This document shows, one piece after another, positions 8,798 to 17,522 of a DNA stretch of 64,000 bases. The stretch is from CAXQZM01 sp965229645 (GTDB lineage: Bacteria; Pseudomonadota; Alphaproteobacteria; UBA7985). Position 1 is the first letter of the stretch. The number at the start of each line of letters is the position of its first letter. Where the stretch lies: assembly GCA_965229645.1 (NCBI GenBank), contig OZ245893.1, forward strand, positions 2,356,001 to 2,420,000. Direction: 5' to 3'. Position numbers and translations under genes: made by a program. Under the pieces are notes generated by a model. It had not been told where the DNA came from. It searched no databases and worked only from the letters and a program-made list of their open reading frames with translations.

Positions 8798-9714
8798 GCC
8801 TGCTGCGCCCTCAGCGGACCGAACACGCGTTGCACCATAGCGCGCGCGCGTCGCAAAACCGCTCGCTCACCCAGTTGGCCTTGCAGCGCTTCGTTCGCAA
8901 CCGCACGGCGGTGGTGGCGCTGTGGGTCTTGGGCCTATTGATGGCCATGGCCCTATTCGCGCCGCTGTTTGAATGGTTGACAGGTTACGACAAGGCTTAT
9001 CAGGACCGCGATTTCTACAGCGGCCAGCCGCCCAATTGGCGCGCGCGCCACTTCCTGGGTACCGATCAAAATGGTCGCGACATCTTCGTGCGTACCCTGT
9101 TCGGCATGCGCATTTCGCTCGCCGTTGCGGCCATCGCCGCCCTGGTCGCGCTCACCGTCGGCGTCACCTACGGGGCGATCAGCGGGCTGGCGGGCGGGCG
9201 CGTCGATGCCGTCATGATGCGGATTCTCGATTTGCTGATTTCCTATCCGCTCACCCTGATCGCCGTCATCGCGCTTGCTTACTTTGGCCGCAATATCTTT
9301 ATCGTTTTTGCCATCATCGGCTTGGTGGAATGGCAAATTATGGCGCGGGTCGTTCGCGGCCAAGTCGTCAGCTTGCGCAACTCCGAATTCATCGAGGCCG
9401 CGCGCGCCCTAGGGGTGCCGCCGCTAGCGATTTTGCGCCGCCATATCATCCCCAACGTCTTAGGCGTGGCGCTGGTCTATATGACCCTGATCATCCCCGA
9501 AGTCATATTGGTCGAGAGTTTCTTGGGCTTTCTCGGCCTGGGCGTCCAGGAACCCAACACCTCCCTCGGCGTCCTGATTTCCGAAGGTGCCAACAAGGTC
9601 GAGCAAAAACCCTGGTTCACTTACGGCCCAGGGCTGTTCTTGGTCGCCCTGCTCATGGCCTTGAACTTTGTCGGCGATGGCCTGCGCGACGCCGTCGATC
9701 CCAAGGACCGCTGA
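8794..9714 (+). CDS. oppC: Oligopeptide ABC importer permease, OppC type
   Basis: A 306-residue permease partner of OppB. The start ATG at 8794 overlaps the oppB stop, which is preferred over the upstream in-frame start at 8755. The N-terminus has the OppC signature SLTQLALQRFVRNRTAVVALWVLGLL, then HFLGTDQNGRDIFVRTLFGMRISL. The EAA loop reads IEAARALGVPPLAILRRHIIPN. The protein ends GDGLRDAVDPKDR, as expected. Six membrane segments are evident. Gene order oppA-B-C-D-F is complete, so this is probably a working importer. Confidence 0.92.
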   Translation: MSLLRPQRTEHALHHSARASQNRSLTQLALQRFVRNRTAVVALWVLGLLMAMALFAPLFEWLTGYDKAYQDRDFYSGQPPNWRARHFLGTDQNGRDIFVRTLFGMRISLAVAAIAALVALTVGVTYGAISGLAGGRVDAVMMRILDLLISYPLTLIAVIALAYFGRNIFIVFAIIGLVEWQIMARVVRGQVVSLRNSEFIEAARALGVPPLAILRRHIIPNVLGVALVYMTLIIPEVILVESFLGFLGLGVQEPNTSLGVLISEGANKVEQKPWFTYGPGLFLVALLMALNFVGDGLRDAVDPKDR

Positions 9715-10527
9715 ATGGCCGCCCCGATCCTGCGGCTGGACCAGCTCCGTATTACCTTCGAGACGCCCGACGGGCTGGTGCCCGCCGTTCGCGGGGTCAG
9801 CCTCGACCTCGCTGCGGGCGAAACACTGGGCATCGCCGGGGAAAGCGGCGCGGGCAAGTCGCAAATGTGGATGGCCGCGCTCGGCCTGCTGCCAGACACG
9901 GCGCGCGTCGAGGGGCACATATGGTACGAGGGGCAGGACTTGCTGCGCCTGCCCGTGCGCGCGCTCAATGCCATACGCGGCAAGACCTTAGCCATGGTGT
10001 TTCAAGACCCCATGACCAGCCTCAATCCCTACCTCAGCATCGGCGCGCAGTTGATGGAAGCCGTCCAAGTCCATGCGCCAGGCCTGCCGCGCGCCGCCGT
10101 GCGCGCCCAGTGCCTGGACATGCTGGATCGGGTCGCGCTGCCCGACGCGGCGGCGCGATTCCGCCAGTACCCCCACGAACTATCGGGGGGCATGCGCCAG
10201 CGGGTCATGATCGCCATGGCGCTTGTGAATCGGCCTGCGGTGCTGATCGCGGATGAGCCGACGACGGCGCTGGATGTGACGATCCAGGCCGAAATCCTCG
10301 ACCTGTTGCGCGCCTTGCAGTGCGAAATGGGCATGGCCATCGTCTTCATCACCCACGACCTGGGCGTCGTCGCGCAACTGTGCGATCGGGTCGCGATCCT
10401 GTACCAGGGCCAAGTGCAGGAGGTGGGGGAGACCCAGCGCATCCTAAAACACAGCCAGCACCCCTATACGCAAAAACTGCTGGCGGCCATGCCACGCCTT
10501 GACCGCAAAGACCGACCCCAAGCATGA
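9715..10527 (+). CDS. oppD: Oligopeptide ABC importer ATPase, OppD type
   Basis: A 270-residue cytoplasmic ATPase that powers the importer. Walker A is GESGAGKS (about residues 42-49), the Q loop is FQDPMTSLNP, the ABC signature is LSGGMRQR, Walker B is VLIADEPTTALD and the switch His is ITHDLGVV. It ends soon after HPYTQKLLAAMPRL, so it lacks the longer C-terminal extension of many OppD proteins. The ATG follows the oppC stop codon directly. The last four bases overlap the next ATPase gene (ATGA). Confidence 0.92.
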   Translation: MAAPILRLDQLRITFETPDGLVPAVRGVSLDLAAGETLGIAGESGAGKSQMWMAALGLLPDTARVEGHIWYEGQDLLRLPVRALNAIRGKTLAMVFQDPMTSLNPYLSIGAQLMEAVQVHAPGLPRAAVRAQCLDMLDRVALPDAAARFRQYPHELSGGMRQRVMIAMALVNRPAVLIADEPTTALDVTIQAEILDLLRALQCEMGMAIVFITHDLGVVAQLCDRVAILYQGQVQEVGETQRILKHSQHPYTQKLLAAMPRLDRKDRPQA

Positions 10528-11324
10528 CCCCCGCGCAACCCCCGCTCCTAGAGGTCAAGAATTTGAACGTGAGCTTTTCCATTCCAGGGCAGGGGTTCGC
10601 GCGGGCAACGACCTTCGACGCGGTCAAGGACCTGAGCTTTGCCGTGGATCGGGGCCAAACCCTCGCCATTGTCGGGGAAAGCGGTAGCGGCAAGAGCACG
10701 ACCGCCCGCGCCATCCTGGCGCTCGTCAAGGCCCGTAGCGGGCAGGTGCTGTTCAAGGGCCGCGACCTCTTGACCCTGACTGCCCGAGAGATGCGGGCGC
10801 AGCGCGCGCGCATTCAGATGATCTTTCAGGACCCCATCGCCAGCCTGTCGCCCCGTCGCACGGTGTTTCAGCTGATCGAGGAACCGTTGCTCGTTCACGT
10901 TCCCAAGATGAGCGGGGCAGACCGCGCCGCCAAGGTGCTGACCTATATGGACCGCATGCGCCTGCCCGCGACGGCGCGCAATCGCTACCCGCACGAATTT
11001 TCGGGCGGGCAAGCGCAGCGCATCGGCATCGCCCGGGCCCTGATCTGCGAGCCCGACCTGCTGATCGCCGACGAACCCGTCAGCGCCCTCGACGTATCGA
11101 TCCAGGCGGAGGTGCTGGATTTGCTCGCAGAAATCAAACAGCAGCAGGATCTGGCCCTGATCTTCATTAGCCACGACTTGAGCGTCGTCTATCAAGTCTG
11201 CGACCAGGTTTTGGTGATGAAACAGGGCCAGGTCCGCGAGTCGGGACGCGTTGAGCAAGTGTTCGATGCACCCCAAGACCCCTATACGCAGCGCCTACTC
11301 GCCGCGATTCCCAGATTGGTATGA
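10524..11324 (+). CDS. oppF: Oligopeptide ABC importer ATPase, OppF type
   Basis: A 266-residue second ATPase. Walker A is GESGSGKST, the Q loop is FQDPIASLSPRRTV, the signature is FSGGQAQRIGIARAL, Walker B is LLIADEPVSALDVS and the switch His is ISHDLSVV. It ends at DPYTQRLLAAIPRLV, shorter than typical OppF, matching its equally short OppD partner. It is the last gene of the importer operon. Its final 30 bp overlap the 3' end of the convergent LysR gene, leaving no room for a normal terminator. Confidence 0.92.
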   Translation: MTPAQPPLLEVKNLNVSFSIPGQGFARATTFDAVKDLSFAVDRGQTLAIVGESGSGKSTTARAILALVKARSGQVLFKGRDLLTLTAREMRAQRARIQMIFQDPIASLSPRRTVFQLIEEPLLVHVPKMSGADRAAKVLTYMDRMRLPATARNRYPHEFSGGQAQRIGIARALICEPDLLIADEPVSALDVSIQAEVLDLLAEIKQQQDLALIFISHDLSVVYQVCDQVLVMKQGQVRESGRVEQVFDAPQDPYTQRLLAAIPRLV

Positions 11325-12233
11325 GCCCGCCATAACTCGCCGTCGATTGGCGATCAGATGGGCGATCAAGACGTCGATCAGGCGGTTTTGCTTTCCTTTG
11401 GACGGCCAGAGAAAATAGATGTTGAGGTCAGGCAAGCGCTGTTGCGGCCAAATGCGGACCAGGCGCCCCGCTGCGGTGTAGTGCCGCGCGCGCATCAGCG
11501 GCAGGGCAACCACCCCGTGCCCTGCGGCGGCGAGGCGCGCGCCCATGTCAAAATCGTTCGCCCGATGGCTGAACTGCGCGCGGGCTCGCGATGCGGGATC
11601 CTGGATCGCCAAAGCATCGCACCAGGCCTTGCGATCAAAACCCGCGACCTGAATCCAGGGAATCTGGAGGCAATCGTGCGCAATCAGGGGTTGCCATAGC
11701 CCAACCTTGTCGGGGGCGACAAAAAACCCTGCCTCGACCTGGTAGAGCTTGCGCTGGATCAGGTTGGAATCCGCTAAGTCGCCAAAGGTGACGAACAGGT
11801 CGAAGCCCTGATCGATCAAATCAAAGTCACGCCCAACTACCTCAACGTCAACGCCTACCTTGGGATGGGCCGTCAAAAAATCGCAAAGATTGTCGATAAA
11901 GGGACCTGGGGCTAGCGAAAAGCGTATGGCGATCCGAAGCTGCCCGTCGAGGGCATGGGCCTGCTCGTGCAAATCATGCTTGAGCGTCTCGAGGGCACCA
12001 GCGAAGTCGGCGATGCGCGCCACCGCCTCCTTGCCTTGGCGTGTCAGGCGCGTTTGCCGCCCCTCCCGATGCACAAGGGGGGCGTTCAGCCGCGTTTCTA
12101 AACGTTGCACATGATGGGATACGACGGAAGGCGATTTGCCCAAGGCGCGCGCCGCCGCACTGAAGGAGCCGTGTTGATAAATTTTCTGCAAGACGACCAA
12201 ACCGCGCAGAAGGTCGAACGAAGTATCAGCCAT
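11295..12233 (-). CDS. LysR-family transcriptional regulator
   Basis: A 312-residue LysR-type regulator. The N-terminal winged helix-turn-helix spans residues 5-65 (LLRGLVVLQKIYQHGSFSAAARALGKSPSVVSHHVQRLE). The co-inducer domain starts near residue 95 (GQLRIAIRFSLAPGPF). The gene is divergent from a small secreted protein gene, with an AT-rich 96-bp gap that should hold its operator, and convergent with oppF, overlapping it by 30 bp. The likely target is its own promoter and the secreted protein gene, but this is only positional. The ligand is unknown. Confidence 0.88.
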   Translation of the reverse strand: MADTSFDLLRGLVVLQKIYQHGSFSAAARALGKSPSVVSHHVQRLETRLNAPLVHREGRQTRLTRQGKEAVARIADFAGALETLKHDLHEQAHALDGQLRIAIRFSLAPGPFIDNLCDFLTAHPKVGVDVEVVGRDFDLIDQGFDLFVTFGDLADSNLIQRKLYQVEAGFFVAPDKVGLWQPLIAHDCLQIPWIQVAGFDRKAWCDALAIQDPASRARAQFSHRANDFDMGARLAAAGHGVVALPLMRARHYTAAGRLVRIWPQQRLPDLNIYFLWPSKGKQNRLIDVLIAHLIANRRRVMAGSYQSGNRGE

Positions 12234-12329
12234 TTTTTAGAATTTTTGGTTCGATAAATTTGGATAGAGAAACCCCGCCCAGGATGTCAATCGGCAGAGA
12301 ACCAAGACCTAAAAATTTGGAGAGTTCTT

Positions 12330-12839
12330 ATGAAATCACTGCGCTTATCCGTCGCTTCCTTCCTGGGCTTCGTGGCTCTGACGTCGGCAGGGCATGCCCA
12401 GTCGATCCGGCTGATCAATTCATTTTCTGACCCCATCCTCACCAAGGGGGCCGAACTTACCTTCATGCAGACGCAGGCCCCAGCCGACGCGCCAATCGAA
12501 CTGGTCATGTACACCGTGACGGTGTCAGAAACCCAAATCCAGTTTGAGTTGAAGGATCACTCTGCGGCCTCCGACCTCGTGTTTCCCGAGGGCCGCCAAG
12601 ACATTTGGTATATTGCTCTCGATGGCGCCTCTTCCTACCAAGTCAGCCCCAAGAGCGACGCCAACTTCGTCGCCGAAGGACTCGCCGTTGCGGCAGGAAC
12701 GGTGTTGGAGTTTGACGGTGCGTTTCGCGAAGGTCTCGAACTGGCCTATCCCCTGGATCAGGCAGGCATCCGCGTGACCCTGGGCGAAGGTACCGACCTG
12801 ACACCCCTTGGCACGTCTTGGCGCATCGACTTTGAGTAA
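12330..12839 (+). CDS. Small secreted protein of unknown function
   Basis: A 169-residue protein with a clear signal peptide (MKSLRLSVASFLGFVALTSAGHA, then QSIRL). The mature part is acidic and rich in beta-forming stretches (IELVMYTVTVSETQIQFEL, DIWYIALDGASSYQV). I do not recognise a family. A good ribosome site (GGAGAG) precedes the ATG. It is divergent from the LysR gene and may be its target. The TAA stop codon sits exactly at the left edge of dispersed repeat R1. Confidence 0.7.
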   Translation: MKSLRLSVASFLGFVALTSAGHAQSIRLINSFSDPILTKGAELTFMQTQAPADAPIELVMYTVTVSETQIQFELKDHSAASDLVFPEGRQDIWYIALDGASSYQVSPKSDANFVAEGLAVAAGTVLEFDGAFREGLELAYPLDQAGIRVTLGEGTDLTPLGTSWRIDFE

Positions 12840-13083
12840 TCCCAGCGGTGACTGAGAATGACTCTTTTGTTCGCTGGTCTGAGGGCCGCGACTGCGGCCC
12901 CCAAGCGGGCTCCAAGCCCGAAGGGCGCAGGGAATGCCTGCGCACGAAACGTGCGGCCCCGAGATATCGCTAAGAAAGCGCCTCGGGGTATAAGCGGAGG
13001 CCCCGTCGGAGGCGAAACGCGAAGCGTTTCTGCTGGGAGACACGAAACGGCCAAAAAAGTGTCAACTTTTTTGGCCGCTGGTT
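12840..13083 (+). repeat. Dispersed multi-hairpin repeat R1 (long form, 244 bp)
   Basis: It starts TCCCAGCGG and ends CCGCTGGTT, close to the family ends TACCAGCGG and CCGTTGGTA. It carries the extra module GGGCTCCAAGCCCGAAGGGC that short copies lack. The left neighbour triplet is TAA, the stop of the secreted protein gene. The right neighbour triplet is TTA, which read on the minus strand is the TAA stop of the oxidoreductase gene. The terminal hairpin ACGGCCAAAAAAGT-GTCA-ACTTTTTTGGCCG is intact and may end transcription for both convergent genes. Confidence 0.85.
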
Positions 13084-14013
13084 TTAGCCCTGGTTCGGGT
13101 TTCGGCGGTCCTGGAGCATGGCTGCAAAAGCCTCTTCCACGGGCGTCGGTTGGAAGTCGGGCAGGAGTTGGTCAAAGTCTTCTCCTGCGACCGCGTGCGG
13201 GGTGCGCCAGAGGTAGGACATGGCTACGACCCCGCGCAGGCGCGGCGAGACGAGGCTGAGGAGGCGCATCAGCGGCCAAGGAAACCCCCTTAGGGTCAGG
13301 TCCCAGCCCATGGCATGGGCGGTGCGACGGCACAAGTCTTGCCCAGTTAAGGTGTACCCTGGAAACAGAACCTCGCGATGCCCCGTTTGCGCCCTTAAGC
13401 CTTGGCACAAGTCGATGGCGGCGCGCGCCATATCGGGCAGATAGGCAAAGCTATGGTCAAGGCCTGTGGGCCCTGGGTAGGCAAAGCGCCCTTTGGCCAG
13501 GCCCTGGGTCATATGGGTATCAAACCAGTTCCCCGTTTGGGTCCCTTCCAAAAAATCCCCGCCCCGCAGGAGCAACGTCGGGACGGATGCGCGCCCGATC
13601 AGTTGATCGCACGCGTAGCGTACCGTAGCCAAGGCGTTGGACGGGGCTTTGGGCGTATCGGGCCCGATACGCGCGGGCATGGCGGGGCCGTAAGCGTAGA
13701 GATTGCCGAGCGACAGCAGCGGAAGGTTGAGGGTTTGGCAAGCCGCCAACACACTTTGAGTCAGCGGGATCAAGGATTTTTGCCACGCTTCGTAGGGCGG
13801 ATTGAGCGCGTTCAAAACCACGTCGGCCCCCGTTCCCGCCGCCGCAATGGCCTCGGGGTCGTGGGCGTCGCCCGTCGCGCGAGCGAGGCCCGGGATCGTG
13901 GTGGCGTCATCCCAGGTTCGTGCCAGGGCGATTACTTCGTGGTTTTGCGCGAGGGCGGCCTCAACGCTATGGCGCCCGAACCGACCTTTGGCGCCTAAAA
14001 TCAAGATCTTCAT
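13084..14013 (-). CDS. NAD(P)-binding extended SDR / NAD-dependent epimerase-like oxidoreductase
   Basis: A 309-residue Rossmann protein. The chosen ATG at 14013 has AGGAAA upstream and starts directly with the nucleotide-binding motif MKILILGAKGRFGRHS (GxxGxxG). An upstream in-frame start would add 12 residues. Acidic DVVLNALNPPYEAW follows, and YACDQL near residue 137 carries a Tyr in the region of the SDR catalytic Tyr, though the usual YxxxK is not clear. It resembles NmrA-like/epimerase proteins. Substrate unknown. It is divergent from a LysR gene, its likely regulator, and its stop codon lies at the edge of repeat R1. Confidence 0.75.
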   Translation of the reverse strand: MKILILGAKGRFGRHSVEAALAQNHEVIALARTWDDATTIPGLARATGDAHDPEAIAAAGTGADVVLNALNPPYEAWQKSLIPLTQSVLAACQTLNLPLLSLGNLYAYGPAMPARIGPDTPKAPSNALATVRYACDQLIGRASVPTLLLRGGDFLEGTQTGNWFDTHMTQGLAKGRFAYPGPTGLDHSFAYLPDMARAAIDLCQGLRAQTGHREVLFPGYTLTGQDLCRRTAHAMGWDLTLRGFPWPLMRLLSLVSPRLRGVVAMSYLWRTPHAVAGEDFDQLLPDFQPTPVEEAFAAMLQDRRNPNQG

Positions 14014-14098
14014 GGTGTTTCCTATTCGGGTAAGAGGGAGGAGGCTCACGACTTAACCCATGAATTTTCGGATACTCATAGCCCAAATTTCAATCTAT

Positions 14099-14110
14099 AT
14101 ATTCGAATAT
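14099..14110. promoter_or_regulatory. 12-bp palindrome at the LysR start, possible operator
   Basis: ATATTCGAATAT is a perfect palindrome that overlaps the first bases of the plus-strand LysR start codon at 14109. It lies in the 95-bp divergent gap with the oxidoreductase gene. No ribosome site precedes the start, so the transcript may be leaderless. A LysR protein bound here could control both genes. Confidence 0.4.
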
Positions 14111-15008
14111 GAATAGATCGGCTTTGCCCTGGCATCTGCTACAGAGTTTTTTGTCCTGCCTCGATCAGGGATCGCTGAGCGCGGCGGCGGCGCGCCTCAA
14201 CCTAAGCCAGCCGACCCTTTCCCGGCACATTCGCGAATTGGAAGCCTTGATCCAGGGGCGTCTTTTCGTCCGGTCCCGCCAGGGGTTGCAGTTGACCACC
14301 TTGGGGCTGGAATTGGTTGAACCTGCGCGCGCCATGGCCGACGCTGCGGCCCAGATCAGCGCCCGACTGTCGGGAGCGGGGGCGGAGACAAGGGCGAGCG
14401 TACGCGTCACCGCCAGTCAGTACATGGCGACATTTTGGTTACCCGAAATCCTCGTAGCCTTCCAGGCGCGCCACCCGCACATCCAGATCGAGCTGGTCGC
14501 CAACGATCAGACGCACAATCTGCTGCGGCGCGAGGCCGACATCGCGGTGCGCATGTTTCGGCCAACCCAAGATAGCTTGATCACTCGGCATTTAGGCCAC
14601 ATCGATCTGTGCATGTTGACGACGCGCGCCTATTTGGCGACGCGCACGCCGCCGCAAACGCCCGAGGACTTGCGCGCCCATCGCCTGATTGGCGACGATC
14701 AACGCACCCTCATTATCGACGGCTTACGCGCCTATGGGTTGCGCTTTGGGCCCGACGACTTCGCCTTGCGTTGCGACGACCAGGTGACGGCGTTGCACTT
14801 GATCGCCGCGGGCGGAGGCATCGGTTTTGGCCAGGCGCGCCTTGCCGAGCGGTTTCCGAACCTGATCGCCTTGCCCATCGGCGACGGCGCGCCGAAATTA
14901 CCGCTCTGGCTGACCGCCCACGAGGACTTGCGCAGCAATCGTGCCGTGCGGCGGCTCTATGACTTCCTGGCCGAGCGATTGGTTCAGGTGGTGACAAATG
15001 CGCCGTGA
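14109..15008 (+). CDS. LysR-family transcriptional regulator
   Basis: A 299-residue LysR regulator. The winged helix-turn-helix spans residues 6-65 (HLLQSFLSCLDQGSLSAAAARLNLSQPTLSRHIRELE). The effector domain starts near residue 97 (SVRVTASQYMATFWLPEIL). It is divergent from the SDR-type oxidoreductase gene, a common arrangement for a regulator and its target. It converges with the SnoaL-like gene 17 bp away. The effector is unknown. Confidence 0.88.
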   Translation: MNRSALPWHLLQSFLSCLDQGSLSAAAARLNLSQPTLSRHIRELEALIQGRLFVRSRQGLQLTTLGLELVEPARAMADAAAQISARLSGAGAETRASVRVTASQYMATFWLPEILVAFQARHPHIQIELVANDQTHNLLRREADIAVRMFRPTQDSLITRHLGHIDLCMLTTRAYLATRTPPQTPEDLRAHRLIGDDQRTLIIDGLRAYGLRFGPDDFALRCDDQVTALHLIAAGGGIGFGQARLAERFPNLIALPIGDGAPKLPLWLTAHEDLRSNRAVRRLYDFLAERLVQVVTNAP

Positions 15009-15024
15009 TGGGTTTGGAAGGGAT

Positions 15025-15549
15025 TCACGGCGAAGGCGGAGGTTTGTCCCCGCGATCGTAGGCTTCCCAGCCGTGGCCCTTGAACAGATCGACGCCGAGT
15101 TGGGCGGCGACGTGGGCGAAATCGACATGGACGTAGTTTTCAACGATCTTGCCATCGACGACTTTCCAGAAGTCCATGTAGCGGATTTCGACTCGTTTCC
15201 CTGTCGGCGCGATGCCGAGGAATGCGCCGCTGTGGATCGCCTCTTGTCGGCCAAAGGCAGCGGCCCATTCGCCCATGTAGAGGCGCGCCTCGTCGATACA
15301 GACTTTGTCGGAGAAGGCCGCCTGGAACGGGCGCTGCCAGTTTTCTTGGAATTCACGCAAGCCCTTCTTCGTGCCGCAGCCCTGGTTGCCGATCCAACGA
15401 AAATTCTCGGCAAAAAACTCGCCGATGTCGGCGATGCGGTGGTCGTTTAGGCCATCGACCATCGCCTCAATCACGGCGCGTGTGGCCTCGGTTTTGCTGG
15501 GGTCGGTGTCGCGTGTTAAGAGCGCCTGTTCGGGACGAGCCCCAGCCAT
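15025..15549 (-). CDS. SnoaL-like / ester cyclase family protein
   Basis: A 174-residue alpha+beta-barrel protein of the NTF2/SnoaL type. Recognisable parts are VIEAMVDGLNDHRIADIGEFF, GLREFQENWQRPFQAAF, GTKKGLREF and the strand pair KRVEIRYMDFWKVVDGKIVENYVHVDF, typical of SnoaL-like ester cyclases. Members act on small cyclic or hydroxylated substrates or simply bind ligands. It is the last gene of the sugar importer operon, starting just after the second permease, so it may act on the imported compound. No substrate can be named. Confidence 0.75.
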   Translation of the reverse strand: MAGARPEQALLTRDTDPSKTEATRAVIEAMVDGLNDHRIADIGEFFAENFRWIGNQGCGTKKGLREFQENWQRPFQAAFSDKVCIDEARLYMGEWAAAFGRQEAIHSGAFLGIAPTGKRVEIRYMDFWKVVDGKIVENYVHVDFAHVAAQLGVDLFKGHGWEAYDRGDKPPPSP

Positions 15550-15552
15550 GAC

Positions 15553-16470
15553 CTACCCCTTAACCGCGCCTGCGGTCAGGCCGCTGACCAATTGGCGTTG
15601 GAACACCATGATGAGGACAAACAAGGGCGCAGTGGCGGAGACCACGGCCGCGACCGCGGCCATTTGCTCGCCGTCGGCCTGGGCCGAGCCCAAGAAGCCC
15701 GCGATGCGCGGGATCATGGTCGTATTTTCCTGGCTCAGCAAAGCAGAAGTCACCGTAAAGTCGTTGTAGGCGAGCAGGAAGCTAAACAGCCCCGTGGTAA
15801 TGACGCCAGGCCACATGACGGGCATGATCACATGCCAAAACCCCTGCAAGCGGTTGCAGCCATCGACCAGCGCCGATTCGTCCAATTCTTGGGGGATATT
15901 CATGAAGAACGAGCGCATCATCCAAAGGGTAAAAGGCTGATTGATCGCCACCAGCACGACCACAGCGATGTAGGTTCGGCCCCATAAGGTGCCTTCTTCG
16001 ATCAGCGTCACGCCGAATAGCCGCCATTCGGGCAAGCGGGTGGCGAACAACGGTTCCATATAGCCCGACACCAAGGTGATGTGCGGCATGGCACGAAAGA
16101 TCAGGGCAATCATCAAAATCCAAAAGGCGTATTTGGCGGTGGAGCGGGCCAAGGCGTAGCCGCCCAAGGTGCCAAAAGTCAGAGAGATGATCACGACGCT
16201 GAGGGTGACGATGAACGTATTGAAGGCCGCTTGGGAGAAGGCCTTTTGCGGCGAAAAGGCGACTTGGTAACCCAGGCCCGTGAAGTAGCTGCCCACGTCG
16301 CGCAGCGTGTCGGTGCCCGTCAAGTTTTTGGACCAGAGGCCAAAGAAATCGGTTTCGACCTTGAAGCTGCCCCAAACGGTCCAGGCAAAAGGAAAGGCGG
16401 CGACCACCACCCATAGGGCGGCCAAGGCGTAGAGCAGGATCGATAGAGCGCGCTTGCTGGGGTCGGTCAT
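15553..16470 (-). CDS. Carbohydrate ABC importer permease, MalG type
   Basis: A 305-residue inner-membrane permease of the carbohydrate importer family. Membrane segments begin at LSILLYALAALWVVVAAFPFAW. The EAA motif reads ELDESALVDGCNRLQGFWHVIMPVMWPG and the C-terminus (FQRQLVSGLTAGAVKG) is the classical MalG ending. An extended loop (ETDFFGLWSKNLTGTDTLRDVGSYFTGLGYQ) lies after the first helix. The ATG overlaps the stop of the upstream permease (ATGA). It works with the MalF-type partner, the binding protein and the UgpC-type ATPase. Confidence 0.92.
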   Translation of the reverse strand: MTDPSKRALSILLYALAALWVVVAAFPFAWTVWGSFKVETDFFGLWSKNLTGTDTLRDVGSYFTGLGYQVAFSPQKAFSQAAFNTFIVTLSVVIISLTFGTLGGYALARSTAKYAFWILMIALIFRAMPHITLVSGYMEPLFATRLPEWRLFGVTLIEEGTLWGRTYIAVVVLVAINQPFTLWMMRSFFMNIPQELDESALVDGCNRLQGFWHVIMPVMWPGVITTGLFSFLLAYNDFTVTSALLSQENTTMIPRIAGFLGSAQADGEQMAAVAAVVSATAPLFVLIMVFQRQLVSGLTAGAVKG

Positions 16471-17465
16471 CGGGCCGCTCCCCGAAAATCACGCCAGGTC
16501 CGAATCAGCACGGGCAGCAGCAGCACGAAGACCATGAGGATGGTCAGCAGCGACGTGGCCGCCGCCGTGCCGTAGCGCTTGTCTTGTTGGATCACCAAAT
16601 GTTCGTAGATCAAAGTCGAGAGCGATTGGGCTTTGGACTGGGCCTGGAAACTGACGATGGGTTCAAGAACCCGGAAGGCGTCCATAATGTGGATCAGCAG
16701 CACAAAGGTAATGAGCGGCATGAGGTGGGGGATGATCACATGGCGGAACCGTTCCCATCGGGACGCGCCATCGACCATAGCCGCCTCGACTTGGTCTTGG
16801 TTCACAGTCTGAAGCCCTGCATAGAACACGATAAAGGCAAAGGGCGTCACGTGCCAGACGCCGTAGGTGGCGAGCATGGCCCAGGTCGCGGTACTTGAGG
16901 CCCGCAAGGAAAGATCGGCATCGGTCCAAAAGGTCAGCCAGTTGACGAGGGAATAGAGCAGGCCGCCGTTGTTGCCTGTCATCCAAAATAGAACCAGCGA
17001 CCCGACGAGCGGCGTGATGATAAAGGGCAGCAGACTCGCAAAAATAATCGGTCCCCGCACTTTGCGGCTCAGGGTGTTGACAAGGCTCGCCACCGCCAAG
17101 CCAAAGGCCAGAATGAACGGCGTGGTGACAAAGGTATAGAATAGGGTGAAGGCCAAAGCCTTGTAGAACGGCAAGTTCCAAAGGTTCGCACCTTGCCCGA
17201 GTTCCTGGCAAGCCAAGACCGAATAGCCGCAAATAAAGTCCAGCCCGCGAAACACGTTGGGGCCTTCGTCGTCCTGGTACGTAAGGGTGGTTTCGCACTT
17301 GGCCTCGCCGAACAAATTGGGCGTGCAAATCTCAGAGACGATCTCTTGACGCGGCGGAGCGGAAAAAAAGCTCTGGTAGCCAACATTGACCAGGGGCACC
17401 AAAATAAACAGCACCATGGTCGCCACCGACGGCAAAACGAACCAGAGGAAGGTGCGGTGGGGCAT
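16467..17465 (-). CDS. Carbohydrate ABC importer permease, MalF type
   Basis: A 332-residue permease. I start it at the ATG at 17465 (MPHRTFLWFVLPSVATMVLF) because the alternative TTG at 17504 lies inside a strong stem-loop and would add residues not seen in the family. Six helices are evident and the EAA motif is QVEAAMVDGASRWERFRHVIIPH. A long periplasmic loop (about residues 35-90) holds several cysteines (EICTPN, KCETT, FICGY, LACQE) that may form disulfides. No good ribosome site precedes the start, fitting coupled or reduced expression after the binding-protein gene. Confidence 0.85.
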   Translation of the reverse strand: MPHRTFLWFVLPSVATMVLFILVPLVNVGYQSFFSAPPRQEIVSEICTPNLFGEAKCETTLTYQDDEGPNVFRGLDFICGYSVLACQELGQGANLWNLPFYKALAFTLFYTFVTTPFILAFGLAVASLVNTLSRKVRGPIIFASLLPFIITPLVGSLVLFWMTGNNGGLLYSLVNWLTFWTDADLSLRASSTATWAMLATYGVWHVTPFAFIVFYAGLQTVNQDQVEAAMVDGASRWERFRHVIIPHLMPLITFVLLIHIMDAFRVLEPIVSFQAQSKAQSLSTLIYEHLVIQQDKRYGTAAATSLLTILMVFVLLLPVLIRTWRDFRGAAR

Positions 17466-17477
17466 GAGCAGCAAGAA

Positions 17478-17506
17478 ATTTGGGGGACGCCCAGCGCCCC
17501 CCAAAT
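17478..17506 (-). terminator. Intercistronic stem-loop between sugar-binding protein and permease genes
   Basis: ATTTGGGGG pairs with CCCCCAAAT around an 11-base loop, a 9-bp stem located between the binding-protein stop and the permease start. It has no T run. Such hairpins typically protect the upstream mRNA and raise the ratio of binding protein to permease. Confidence 0.6.
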
Positions 17507-17522
17507 ATGAACGCCAGGGGGC

